From the NCBI GenBank assembly GCA_021790035.1, contig JAJYIO010000008.1, positions 1 to 16,113 on the forward strand: a stretch of DNA of 16,113 nt, given 5' to 3'. A program made the translations under genes and the position numbers. Source of the stretch: a bacterium (lineage in GTDB: Bacteria > Cyanobacteriota > Sericytochromatia > S15B-MN24 > VGJW01). Each line of letters begins with the position of its first letter. Positions within the stretch are counted from its first letter, which is position 1. Below, one piece after another: positions 7,794-14,193 of this stretch. A model generated the notes under the pieces. It ran no database searches, was not told where the DNA came from, and saw only the letters and a program-made list of their open reading frames with translations.

Positions 7794-8294
7794 TCAGTGC
7801 GACCCGGTGTAGATCCGGCGAATCGCCTCGAGGGCCGACTGAGCCTTGCCAAGGGCATCGGCGGCCTGATCGAGGATGTCCTTCGAGCTGGGGGCCTCGG
7901 TTTCAACCTCGCCTTGCCCGGATGGCTGCTCGCGTATCCCGCCGGCTTGCCGGGCGAGGCGGCTCGCGTGCTCCTTCAGATTCCCGACCTGCTCCTGCAG
8001 GCGCCCGGCTTGCCCCCTCGCACGTTCGGCCTGATCCTTCAGGGTCCCGGTCACGTCGCCAGCACGATCCCGCATCTGGCGCGCTATCCCGGCTCCCGAA
8101 GCCACGAGTTCGGTCATCCGCAGCCGGCCCTTCGCCAGCCTGCCCTGAGCGGCAGACCCCAGCGTGCGGGCTCCCGCTCGAAGACCTCTGCGCACCTCCC
8201 CGCCGCTGTTCGGCGCGATGAGCCACGCGGCCAGGATACCGGTCGCCGCTCCGGCGGCTCCGCCGATCAGCATGAACCAGGCCCGATTTTTCAT
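7794..8294 (-). CDS. YtxH-like small membrane-anchored protein
   Basis: A 166-aa protein with one N-terminal transmembrane segment (residues about 7-26, FMLIGGAAGAATGILAAWLI) followed by APNSGGEVRRGLRAGARTL. This matches the YtxH domain pattern (hydrophobic glycine-rich helix, then AP-x-SG-x-E/K). Residues 40-130 are a long charged, Ala/Arg/Gln-rich helix, likely coiled coil or amphipathic. YtxH proteins are small stress or envelope proteins with no enzymatic role known. The start is unusually clear: GGAGGTGATCC, an 11-nt perfect match to the usual 16S 3' tail complement, ends just before ATG. Its start is 3 nt after the stop of the upstream glycosyltransferase gene, so the two form one operon. 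It ends about 220 bp from the oppositely directed membrane-protein gene. Confidence 0.85.
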   Translation of the reverse strand: MKNRAWFMLIGGAAGAATGILAAWLIAPNSGGEVRRGLRAGARTLGSAAQGRLAKGRLRMTELVASGAGIARQMRDRAGDVTGTLKDQAERARGQAGRLQEQVGNLKEHASRLARQAGGIREQPSGQGEVETEAPSSKDILDQAADALGKAQSALEAIRRIYTGSH

Positions 8295-8305
8295 GGATCA
8301 CCTCC
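8284..8305 (-). promoter_or_regulatory. Extended Shine-Dalgarno for the YtxH-like gene
   Basis: On the minus strand GGAGGAGGTGATCC runs directly into the ATG at 8294. The last 11 nt are complementary to the usual 16S rRNA 3' tail. It overlaps the last codons and TGA stop (8298-8300) of the GT4 gene, so translation of the two is physically linked. It is far stronger than other ribosome binding sites in the window. Confidence 0.75.
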
Positions 8306-9428
8306 TCCGAGACGCCTGCTCCGGGACACCACCACCGCCCGTTTCGGCGGCAATCCAGGGTGAAACCAGCGATCGTTCGCCCCCCTCCGGGAGCCTGCCG
8401 AGACGCAATCGCTGGTAGAGGACCCGATAAGCCCGTGCCATCGCACGGGCCGAGAAGTGGTCCGACACGTGCTGCCGGCACGCGGTCGCCGAGATCTCCG
8501 GGATGCGGTCGCAGGCCGCGACGAGGCCGGCCCGATCCGGCGCCACAAAGCCCGTCTTGCCGCTCACCACGATCTCTGGCACCGCGCCTCGGCCGTAGGC
8601 CAGCACCGGGGTCCCGCAGGCCATCGCTTCGATGAAGACCAGGCCGAACGGTTCTTCCCACAGGATCGGCGCGACCAGGGCCCGGGCCCTCGAAATCAGG
8701 TCCCACTTCGCATTCCCACCGACCTCTCCCGCCAGGCGGAGCATCGAGCCATCCACCTGCGGGGCGATCTCCTCCGCGAAGAACGCACGATCCGCTGGAT
8801 CCACCGTGCCGGCCAGAACCAGGGGCATGCTGGCTTCCTTGGCGATGGCGATGGCCTCGAGCGGCCCCTTGACGCGGCTGAACCTCCCCAGGAAGAGCAG
8901 GTAGTCCTCCTTGCGCGACCGGAAGGGAGCCAGGCGCAGATCGAGCCCGTTGGGAACGACTCCGAAGCCCTGCACGCCGGGGTAGCGTGCCTGCTGGGCG
9001 CGTGACAGGAACACGAAGGGATGACCGGGACTGGCCCGGTACACGGCCAGGCGCATCGGATTGGCATCGTTGTGCACGGTCGTCACGACCGGAACCCTGC
9101 TGAAGCTCGCCAGGGCCGCTCCGGCGGCCTTGGTGTGGTCGTGGATCACGTCCACGTGGGCCAGTGCGGCACAGGCCCTCGCCACGTGGATCAGGTCCGC
9201 GGCCCAGGCCTCACCCGCAGACAGGTCGAGGCCGACCGGAGCGGGGAAGCTTCCCTCGACCTGGCCGGCGGAGGCGACCTCCACCTGGACGCCTTCGGCC
9301 TCGAGGGCTTCCGCCAGGGCATGGATCACCGCTTCGACACCGCCGTAGCCGATCGGCGGGACCGCCAGGGCCGGCGGAGCCATCAGCCCGACGCGAAGCG
9401 GACGAACAGAGGCTGCAAGACGAGCCAT
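8298..9428 (-). CDS. Glycosyltransferase family 4 (GT-B fold)
   Basis: A 376-aa retaining glycosyltransferase using a nucleotide-sugar donor; the acceptor is unknown. The N-terminal domain begins RPLRVGLMAPP and has PPIGYGGVE (about 24-32), the GT4 glycine loop near the donor site, then VIHDHTKA. The linker has VVPNGLDL. The donor domain has FLGRFSRVKGPLEAI and the E-x7-E signature in EPFGLVFIEAMACGTPVLA, followed by GAVPEIV. No membrane segment is seen, so it is a soluble or peripheral cytoplasmic enzyme. The open frame continues upstream as shadow over the divergent GT20 gene. I chose ATG 9428; ATG 9455 is an alternative and neither has a clear Shine-Dalgarno. It is co-transcribed with the YtxH-like gene and divergent from the GT20 gene, so both may modify related glycans or solutes. 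Confidence 0.87.
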   Translation of the reverse strand: MARLAASVRPLRVGLMAPPALAVPPIGYGGVEAVIHALAEALEAEGVQVEVASAGQVEGSFPAPVGLDLSAGEAWAADLIHVARACAALAHVDVIHDHTKAAGAALASFSRVPVVTTVHNDANPMRLAVYRASPGHPFVFLSRAQQARYPGVQGFGVVPNGLDLRLAPFRSRKEDYLLFLGRFSRVKGPLEAIAIAKEASMPLVLAGTVDPADRAFFAEEIAPQVDGSMLRLAGEVGGNAKWDLISRARALVAPILWEEPFGLVFIEAMACGTPVLAYGRGAVPEIVVSGKTGFVAPDRAGLVAACDRIPEISATACRQHVSDHFSARAMARAYRVLYQRLRLGRLPEGGERSLVSPWIAAETGGGGVPEQASRRR

Positions 9429-9488
9429 GGGAGCTAGTTTCGCAGCCAGCGGCATCGGCCGGGTCGTCGAGCCGGACGAAATCCTTTG

Positions 9489-9530
9489 CAAGGGAAGGCG
9501 GGGAGGCGTTCCCGCCCGCCTTGCGCTCCC
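9489..9530. promoter_or_regulatory. Imperfect palindrome in the GT4/GT20 divergent intergenic region
   Basis: AAGGCGGG at 9495-9502 pairs with CCCGCCTT at 9515-9522, and the flanking GGGA/TCCC sequences extend the symmetry. It lies centrally between the two divergent glycosyltransferase genes and could be an operator or a structured leader for the minus-strand gene. No regulator family is implied by its sequence. The rest of this 228-bp gap holds the GT20 promoter and nothing else I can support. Confidence 0.3.
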
Positions 9531-9550
9531 TTCGAGGGGACGGCCGGGCG

Positions 9551-9580
9551 TTGAGGGCAAGGCCGCCTCTGTGATAGGGT
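9551..9580 (+). promoter_or_regulatory. Putative promoter of the GT20 gene
   Basis: TTGAGG (9551-9556) serves as -35, with an 18-bp spacer to TAGGGT (9575-9580). The -10 is preceded by TGA, giving the extended form TGnTAnnnT. The predicted start is near 9587, with a leader of about 70 nt before the GT20 start. Confidence 0.45.
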
Positions 9581-9656
9581 CCGGCCAGTCCGCGATGTTG
9601 CGGCTCGAGTCGCCTGGCACACGTCGTTCCTGATTCTGGCCTACCGGGCTCCGGAA

Positions 9657-11219
9657 ATGGGAGGCAGGGTGGTTCTGCCAGTAGATCCCTTCGAGTTTGC
9701 CGACCCGGGAGCCACGGACCTGGCCCGTCCGGCCGCATCCGTGTTCCTGGCCTCCAACCGCGGTCCGGTCGAACTGGAGGTCCTCGACGGCGGGGATGTC
9801 CGCATCCGGCGAGGGCCGGGCGGGCTCGTCACGGCCTTGCGCAGCGCGGTCTCGCGGGTCAGCGCGACGTGGGTCGCCGCCGCCATGAACGAGACCGACG
9901 CCGCAGCAGCGCGTCTCTCCCATGGCGACCTGCGGGTCCCTGTGGGGTCGCGGCTGCTCCACGTCAGCCTGCTCACGCCCGAGCGCGGCGACTTCCGAAA
10001 GTACTACGACGAGGTTTCCAACCACCTGCTGTGGTTCATCCTGCACGGGATCGGCAACTCGCCCAACGAGCCGGATTTCGACCCACCGCTCTGGCAGTCC
10101 TGGGAAGCCTACCGGCGGGTCAACCTGGCCTTTGCTTCCCGCCTGTCCCGCAAGACCGCAGGAACTCGCGAACCTCTGGTGCTGGTCCAGGATTACCACC
10201 TGTTCCTCGTGCCGGGCTACCTGCGCCGCAGACGCTCCGACGCCCGCATCCTCCACTTCACGCACGTGCCCTGGCCCGGTCCGGATGCCTGGCGATCGCT
10301 CGTCGGACCGATCCGCGCCGAGATCCTGGAAAGTCTGCTCGCTGCCGACATCGTCGGTTTCCACACGGCTCGCTACGTCCGGAACTTCCTGTTCACCTGC
10401 CGGGAGTACCTGGGTGCCGACATCGACCTGGATCGCGAGCTGGTGCGCCACCGGGGACGGACGGTGCGCGTGCGCCCCTATCCCATCTCGATCGATCCGG
10501 ACTGGCTCGAGGGATTCGCCGACAGCGTGGAGGTCAGGCACTTCGAGCGCCAGCTCCACAAGCTCGCCCCCGACGACACCCAGGTCGTCTTGATGGTGTC
10601 CCGGGCCGATCCCAGCAAGAACGTGTTGCGAAGCTTCAAGGCCTTCGACCTGTTCTTGCAGCAGAATCCGGCGGCGCGCGGGAGGACGACCCTCTGGGCT
10701 CTGCTGCCGGCATCCCGCCAGGGAACCCTCGTTTACCGCCGCTACCTCCAGCAGGTGATCGCCCAGGCCCGGCGCCTCGAGGCCCTCTGGGGCACGGAAC
10801 GGTGGCGGCCCATCACCCTCTTCACCGAGGACAACTATGCCCGGGCGATCGCCGCGATGAGGCGCTACGATGCCCTGCTGGTCAACTCCCTGGCGGACGG
10901 CATGAACCTGGTGGCCAAGGAGGGACCCATCGTCAACCGGCGCGCCGGCGTCCTGCTGCTCTCGGAAAACGCCGGGGCCGCCGAGGAACTCGACCAGGGC
11001 GCCATGCTCATCCATCCCCACGACGTCGCCGGCACGGCCGAGGCCCTGGCCCGCGGTCTGGCCTTGCCGGCGGTCGAGCGCAGGGCGATGCAGGAACGCC
11101 TGCGCCTTCAGGTAAGGCATCGGCCCATTTCCCGCTGGCTGGCCGATCAGCTGGGCGATCTTCAAACCGAGGGCCTGGCCCGGTACCCGGCGCGGCCCGA
11201 GGTGGAGCCGAGCGCCTGA
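9657..11219 (+). CDS. GT20 glycosyltransferase, trehalose-6-phosphate-synthase-like
   Basis: A 520-aa GT-B enzyme of the OtsA family, which transfers glucose from a nucleotide sugar to a sugar phosphate. Visible motifs are ASNRGPVE at the N-terminus, the glycine loop RRGPGGLVTAL (about 51-61), YYDEVSNHLLWF, VQDYHLFLVPGYLRR, FTHVPWPGPDAW, ADIVGFHTARYVRNFLF, VRPYPISIDPDWL, SRADPSKNVLRSFKAF and DGMNLVAKEGPIVN. Arg and Lys of the nucleotide-binding loop are kept, but SRADPSKN replaces the classical DRLDYTKG and the acceptor-side loops differ. The acceptor may therefore not be glucose 6-phosphate. Actinobacterial proteins with a similar SKN loop are annotated as trehalose-phosphate synthases. No OtsB-like DxDGT phosphatase is fused or adjacent. 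GTG 9669, preceded by GGGAGG, is an alternative start. The next gene, 57 bp downstream, is probably in the same operon. Confidence 0.85.
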   Translation: MGGRVVLPVDPFEFADPGATDLARPAASVFLASNRGPVELEVLDGGDVRIRRGPGGLVTALRSAVSRVSATWVAAAMNETDAAAARLSHGDLRVPVGSRLLHVSLLTPERGDFRKYYDEVSNHLLWFILHGIGNSPNEPDFDPPLWQSWEAYRRVNLAFASRLSRKTAGTREPLVLVQDYHLFLVPGYLRRRRSDARILHFTHVPWPGPDAWRSLVGPIRAEILESLLAADIVGFHTARYVRNFLFTCREYLGADIDLDRELVRHRGRTVRVRPYPISIDPDWLEGFADSVEVRHFERQLHKLAPDDTQVVLMVSRADPSKNVLRSFKAFDLFLQQNPAARGRTTLWALLPASRQGTLVYRRYLQQVIAQARRLEALWGTERWRPITLFTEDNYARAIAAMRRYDALLVNSLADGMNLVAKEGPIVNRRAGVLLLSENAGAAEELDQGAMLIHPHDVAGTAEALARGLALPAVERRAMQERLRLQVRHRPISRWLADQLGDLQTEGLARYPARPEVEPSA

Positions 11220-11276
11220 TGCCGCCAGCCTGCGGGGCCCGATGGCGCATCCGAGATGACCGTCAGAGGAGGATGA

Positions 11277-12053
11277 ATGCCTACCCGGACGACCCGCGCG
11301 GAGATCGCCGATCATCTGCTGGCCTGGGGACTGGCCGGCCGCGTCCCGAACAGCCGTGAAGCGAATCTCAAGGCGATCCGCCGTCTGCTCGATGGCGAGG
11401 TTTTCTACACCTTCGGTGTTTGGCTCGTCGAAAAGGCACTGGCGTTCGGTGACCTGGACGAAGAGGCCGTGATCCATCTGATGGCCGACGCGTGCGGATG
11501 CTCGCCGGACGACTACCTGCAGGATCCGGGCTACATCAGCCCCGTGGCTGCCGGAGCGGGCATCGAACGGATGGCTTCCATCCTCGCCAGGGCCGCCTCG
11601 CGCCGGTGGACCGTGGCCTTCGGGACCGGACACCCTGGGGCGATGCTCGGCTGCTATGTCCGATTGGCCGACTGGCTGGCCCGCGAGGGCTGCACGATCG
11701 CTCACGTTCCGACCGGAGCTCCCGCCGGGATCGACTGGTTCGTGGACGACATCGGCGGCGTGGCGGTCACGAGCGATGGATGTGGCATCCTCCATGGCCA
11801 CTCGACTCGACCGATGGAAGCCGTGCTCGCCCCGGGGCAGGTGGATCTCGTGGTCGCCGACCACGGCCACGCGGGCGCCGCGATCAACGCGGGCGTTCCC
11901 TGCCTGGCGGTGATGGACACCAACGACCCGGCTCTCGCCGTCGCCGCTCACCTCGATGCTCCGGGTCTCGTGGTCGTGCCCCTCTACGACAACCGCCCCA
12001 ATCGCGTCACGCTGCAGCTCGCCGACCTGCTGATCGCGCTCGCCACGTCGTAG
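11277..12053 (+). CDS. Conserved protein of an actinobacterial-type family annotated 'phosphatase'
   Basis: A 258-aa soluble protein. I recognise its pattern from actinobacterial proteins commonly annotated only as phosphatase; I know of no characterised member. Shared features are an N-terminal helical part with FYTFGVW and the ladder VAFGTGHPGAMLGCY (about 121-135), VTSDGCGILHGHS, VDLVVADHGHAGAAINAGV, MDTNDPALA and VVPLYDNRPN. The conserved His, Asp and Gly residues suggest a metal- or phosphate-binding alpha/beta enzyme (inference). It has no HAD DxDxT motif, so it is not a normal OtsB. GAGGAGGATGA directly before ATG 11277 is a strong ribosome binding site. Lying 57 bp after the GT20 gene, it could dephosphorylate that enzyme's product. 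It ends about 170 bp before the tRNA-Val gene. Confidence 0.65.
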   Translation: MPTRTTRAEIADHLLAWGLAGRVPNSREANLKAIRRLLDGEVFYTFGVWLVEKALAFGDLDEEAVIHLMADACGCSPDDYLQDPGYISPVAAGAGIERMASILARAASRRWTVAFGTGHPGAMLGCYVRLADWLAREGCTIAHVPTGAPAGIDWFVDDIGGVAVTSDGCGILHGHSTRPMEAVLAPGQVDLVVADHGHAGAAINAGVPCLAVMDTNDPALAVAAHLDAPGLVVVPLYDNRPNRVTLQLADLLIALATS

Positions 12054-12207
12054 ATTCGGACGCGGTGCTTTTTGGGCCAGGCCGTCAGGTCGGTGCCTTC
12101 GGGTCAGACCTTGCAGGTCCCCGTGCCTGCCGTTCGAGCCGGAGCCGCTCCGCACCAGCGCCAGAAGGCGCCCGCGGGCGGATCTGGCAGACGGCCGGCC
12201 GCGCATC

Positions 12208-12216
12208 TGATATTCT
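12208..12216 (+). promoter_or_regulatory. Extended -10 promoter element for tRNA-Val
   Basis: TGATATTCT fits TGnTAnnnT. The predicted transcription start is near 12223, four bases before the mature tRNA 5' end at 12227. The -35 is weak. The 173 bp between the preceding gene and the tRNA hold nothing else I can support. Confidence 0.55.
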
Positions 12217-12226
12217 CAGGACTTCC

Positions 12227-12299
12227 GGGCGGTTAGCTCAGCCGGTAGAGCGCCACGTTTACACCGTGGATGTCGTGGGTTCGAGCCCCTCACTGCCCA
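12227..12299 (+). tRNA. tRNA-Val (anticodon TAC)
   Basis: A 73-nt cloverleaf. The acceptor stem GGGCGGT pairs with ACTGCCC (one G-T pair), and the D arm is GCTC-AGCCGGTA-GAGC. The anticodon stem CCACG/CGTGG encloses loop TTTACAC, with TAC at 12260-12262 reading GUA/GUG codons. The T arm is GTGGG-TTCGAGC-CCCTC, with a T-T mismatch at the second pair (12276/12290). The discriminator is A, and CCA is not encoded. From base 12258 to 12300 the gene is repeated at 15908-15950, so its 3' half is now supplied by the integrated island. The gene remains complete and should function, though the mismatch slightly weakens the T stem. Confidence 0.95.
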
Positions 12300-12300
12300 C
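12258..12300 (+). repeat. attL: tRNA-Val 3' half (43 bp)
   Basis: Matches 15908-15950 at 41 of 43 positions; differences are G12283/A15933 and C12286/T15936, both in the T loop. It reconstitutes the 3' part of the functional tRNA. The two substitutions indicate that the element brought this copy from another host or lineage. Confidence 0.85.
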
Positions 12301-12302
12301 TT

Positions 12303-12341
12303 GGCCCAAAGCAGCCAGCAGAGCCGCTTTGGGCCGTATTT
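12303..12341 (+). terminator. Hairpin after tRNA-Val, possible terminator
   Basis: A perfect 10-bp inverted repeat, GGCCCAAAGC (12303-12312) and GCTTTGGGCC (12326-12335), encloses a 13-nt loop and is followed by GTATTTG. The T-tract is weak. It begins 4 bases after the tRNA and lies on the island side of attL, so the element carries its own end signal for the tRNA transcript, or uses it to isolate its cargo. Confidence 0.5.
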
Positions 12342-12373
12342 GCACTGAGTCGTTTCTCCGTGTCAAAAGGCCC

Positions 12374-12402
12374 CTTGCTCAACATGTGCTCAACAGCGCA
12401 GC
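12374..12402 (+). repeat. Left arm-type repeat (two GCTCAACA boxes)
   Basis: A 29-bp sequence repeated at 15756-15784 with 27 of 29 identities in the same orientation. It contains GCTCAACA at 12377-12384 and 12388-12395, an 11-bp period of about one helical turn. It lies 74 bp inside attL. Spacing, pairing and location fit integrase arm-binding sites (inference). Confidence 0.6.
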
Positions 12403-12504
12403 TGCACAGGGCGAAGCTGCGGCGCACAGCAGGCACCTCGCGGGCGAGTGGCCAGGCGGGCTGCCGCTGCAGCGCGAAGGGGTCGGCCGAGGGACGCCCG
12501 GTGG

Positions 12505-12513
12505 TGATATGCT
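12505..12513 (+). promoter_or_regulatory. Extended -10 of MNT/HEPN operon 1, likely leaderless transcript
   Basis: TGATATGCT fits TGnTAnnnT and ends 7 bases before GTG 12521, so transcription would begin at about 12520-12521, at the start codon itself. The in-frame ATG at 12509 lies inside this box. If this promoter is used, GTG 12521 is the real start and the mRNA is leaderless. Confidence 0.45.
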
Positions 12514-12844
12514 GTCAACTGTGAGCGCGCAAGAGGACTACCTGCCCGAGGTCGTCGACCGCATCGTCCGGGCCTTCCAGCCGCTGCGCATCATCCTCTT
12601 CGGGTCGGTGGCCCGCGGCGAGGCCAGCCCCGACAGCGACGTGGACCTGCTGGTGGTGGTGCCCGAGGTCTGGCACCGGCGCGAGCAACAGGTGGCCATC
12701 AGGCGGGTGCTGGCCGACCTGCCCATCTCCAAGGACGTAATCGTCGTCACCCCCGAGGAGGTCGAGCAGAGCAGGTGGCGCGTCGACAGCGTCGTCTGGC
12801 CGGCCGTGCAGGACGGCAAGACGCTCTATGAGCGGGCCGCCTGA
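12509..12844 (+). CDS. MNT-type nucleotidyltransferase antitoxin (operon 1)
   Basis: A 111-aa minimal nucleotidyltransferase (MNT, pol-beta-like fold). The catalytic motif is FGSVARGEASPDSDVDLLVV: Gly32-Ser33, ten residues, then Asp44-x-Asp46. A third acidic residue is likely Asp76 in SKDVIVV. Small MNT proteins of this type pair with HEPN toxins and neutralise them, in the best studied case by transferring AMP to the toxin. The gene overlaps the HEPN gene by 17 bp, showing one operon. The reading frame runs open a long way upstream through the tRNA region, which is not coding. ATG 12509 has only a GGTGGTGA-like site upstream. GTG 12521 is an alternative that would make the message leaderless and the protein 107 aa. 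Confidence 0.85.
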   Translation: MLSTVSAQEDYLPEVVDRIVRAFQPLRIILFGSVARGEASPDSDVDLLVVVPEVWHRREQQVAIRRVLADLPISKDVIVVTPEEVEQSRWRVDSVVWPAVQDGKTLYERAA

Positions 12845-13259
12845 CCCGCCAGAGTCAGCCGGCCGCTGGCTCCGTTTCGCTCGTGAGGACCTCCACTCGG
12901 CTCAGACGCTGCTCGACAACGACGATGCCCCGCGCCTGGTGTGCTGGGCGGCACAGCAGGCGGCCGAAAAGGCGGTCAAGGCCGCGCTGGTCTACGCCGG
13001 CATCCGGTTCCCCAAGAGCCACGACATCGACCGGCTCCTGCGCATGGTGCCAGGCGACTGGAACCTCTCGCCCGACGTCGCCGACGCAGCCTGGCTGTCC
13101 GATTGGGCGCTCGAGAGCCGCTACCCTGGCGACTGGCCCGATGCGGACACCGTTGACGCCCAGCGAGCTATAGCCGAGGCGTCCAAGATGCTGCGCGCCG
13201 TCGAGCGGGACCTGCAGGGGCGAGGGGTCGGCGGGGCAGCCCAGCCCGAGGAGAGCTAG
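12828..13259 (+). CDS. HEPN-domain toxin (operon 1)
   Basis: A 143-aa all-helical HEPN protein (higher eukaryote/prokaryote nucleotide-binding family), presumed RNase toxin or partner of the upstream MNT protein. The long conserved helix VCWAAQQAAEKAVKAALVYA (38-57) and PKSHDIDRLLRMV (62-74) are hallmarks of the PF05168-like group. Arg60 and His65 (RFPKSH) show R-x4-H spacing, but no Tyr follows at +2, unlike the HepT protein of operon 2. RYPGDWPDAD (about 108-117) is also typical. The C-terminus QGRGVGGAAQPEES is disordered. The stop codon overlaps that of the convergent integrase remnant in a shared CTAG. Toxicity is inferred from family and arrangement. Confidence 0.82.
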   Translation: MSGPPDPPESAGRWLRFAREDLHSAQTLLDNDDAPRLVCWAAQQAAEKAVKAALVYAGIRFPKSHDIDRLLRMVPGDWNLSPDVADAAWLSDWALESRYPGDWPDADTVDAQRAIAEASKMLRAVERDLQGRGVGGAAQPEES

Positions 13260-13513
13260 CCCAGCTGCTGGCCGGGCCGGCGGACGAAGAGCATCTCGTT
13301 CAGCGCGTTCGACGCCTGCTCCTGCATTGTGGGCAGGACGTGCGAGTAGGTGTTGAGCGTGAGGGTCACCGAGGCGTGCCCGAGGCGCTCGGCCACGACC
13401 TTTGGGCTCGTGTTGGCAACCAGGAGCAGCGTGGCGCAGGTGTCGCGTAGGTCATACATTCGAAACGCGTGCGGCAGGCCGGCAGCCTTCAGAATGGGCT
13501 TGAGGTGCCGCCT
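13256..13513 (-). pseudogene. Tyrosine recombinase/integrase, C-terminal fragment
   Basis: About 85 residues of a phage-type integrase C-terminus: RRHLKPILKAAGLPHAF, then YDLRDTCATLLLVA, VVAERLGHASVTLTLNTYSH and LPTMQEQASNALNEML. The catalytic Arg (DLR), the GH His and the Tyr nucleophile in NTYSH are present, but the usual His of HxxR is Tyr (YDLR). The core Arg of box I and the arm-binding domain are missing. The frame is closed at 13514-13516 (TAG), where the sequence changes abruptly to an S74 coding stretch on the other strand. ATG 13459 could begin a 67-aa peptide, but that would not be an enzyme. It is probably the remains of the island's own integrase. Confidence 0.85.
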
Positions 13514-13917
13514 CTACCACACCGCGCAGCTGCCGTGGACGGTCAACGAGCCCGGCCTCCTCGCCAACACCAACGTCGGGGTCCAGGGGGACCTCCGCGT
13601 CAACAGCACAGTCCATTGCAGTACCCTCATCTCACAGACGGGCGGAACGTACTCAGATGGTCGGTTGAAGGAGGACATCCGCCCGCTCCAGACAGCGGTC
13701 GACCTTCTTTCGACACTGCGCCCAGTCACTTACCACCTGAAGGATACATCCGTCCCCGGCCCGCGGCGCCGAATGGGCTTCGTCGCCCAGGAGGTCAGGG
13801 ACTCCCTCGGAGAGTTAGCACCCGTGCTCACGAAGGCTGACGGCTACCTGGCTGTATCGTACGAGTCCCTCGTCGCCCCGCTCGTGGCCGCCGTCCAGGA
13901 GCTGGCGGCCCGGCGTC
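13509..13917 (+). pseudogene. Phage tail-fibre/S74-type intramolecular chaperone domain, fragment
   Basis: About 136 residues. A beta-rich lead-in (LANTNVGVQGDLRVNSTV) is followed by the S74 autocleavage signature YSDGRLKEDIRPLQTAV, then PVTYHLKD, MGFVAQEVRDSLGELAPVL and the final helix YLAVSYESLVAPLVAAVQEL. S74 domains form the C-terminus of phage tail fibres and endosialidases, trimerise the fibre, then cleave themselves off. Here the domain is nearly complete, but the fibre part is gone: the 5' junction lies at the integrase remnant, and after AARR the 3' side enters an HTH gene in another frame. The reading frame opens at 13350, but the first part is antisense integrase. No ribosome binding site or credible start is seen, so expression is unlikely. 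Confidence 0.75.
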
Positions 13918-14046
13918 CCGCAGAGCATCCGCAGCGAGCTCGAGCACGGCCAGCGCCGGCTCGACGTGGCCGAGCTGATGACGCTCGCCGAGCTGTACGG
14001 CAAGGCCGCCGACTGGTTCCTGCGGCCGGCCGCCGATAAGCCGTGA
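13912..14046 (+). pseudogene. XRE-type helix-turn-helix regulator, C-terminal fragment
   Basis: In the frame starting at 13912 the sequence reads GVPQSIRSELEHGQRRLDV, then AELMTLAELYGKAADWFL and a stop at 14044. This fits the recognition helix and last helices of an XRE/Cro-type HTH domain (QSxxSxxExGxRxxxxxELxxLAxLYGxxxDWxL). The first helices are missing, cut at the junction with the S74 domain. XRE regulators often control phage or toxin-antitoxin genes, so this may be a remnant of the island's own repressor. Too short to fold as an HTH domain. Confidence 0.6.
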
Positions 14047-14111
14047 CGGGCGCCGGCGGAGAGCCCCCGCGGGCCGAGCGCAGGGACACCGCGACGACCC
14101 GCCCTGCGGCA

Positions 14112-14140
14112 TGGCAATTTCGTTCGAGGGGTGGAATAAT
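14112..14140 (+). promoter_or_regulatory. Promoter of the small cargo gene at 14194
   Basis: TGGCAA (14112-14117) as -35, a 17-bp spacer and AATAAT (14135-14140) as -10, the latter preceded by TGG (extended -10). It matches the consensus better than most promoters in the window. The predicted start is near 14147, giving a leader of about 47 nt up to ATG 14194. Confidence 0.5.
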
Positions 14141-14193
14141 CGGGCAGGCGGCGCTCCCGTTCGGGCCGCCGGCGATCGCCAGGAGGACGCCGC

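Noticed and set aside
8286..8302. GGATCACCTCC on the plus strand, resembling the 3' end of 16S rRNA
   Set aside because: No rRNA sequence precedes it. It is the complement of a strong Shine-Dalgarno for the minus-strand YtxH-like gene.
8298..12206. A minus-strand ORF of 1302 codons
   Set aside because: Only 8298-9428 shows protein-family motifs (GT4). The rest is antisense shadow of the GT20 and phosphatase-like genes.
11492..12508. Possible long N-terminal extension of the first MNT protein through the tRNA-Val gene
   Set aside because: The translation is Arg-rich shadow of the preceding gene, then translated tRNA. MNT homology begins only after about 12520.
13350..14039. A single intact 229-aa S74 protein
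   Set aside because: The first ~50 codons are antisense to the integrase remnant and the last ~40 are shadow of an HTH fragment in another frame. No start signal is visible.
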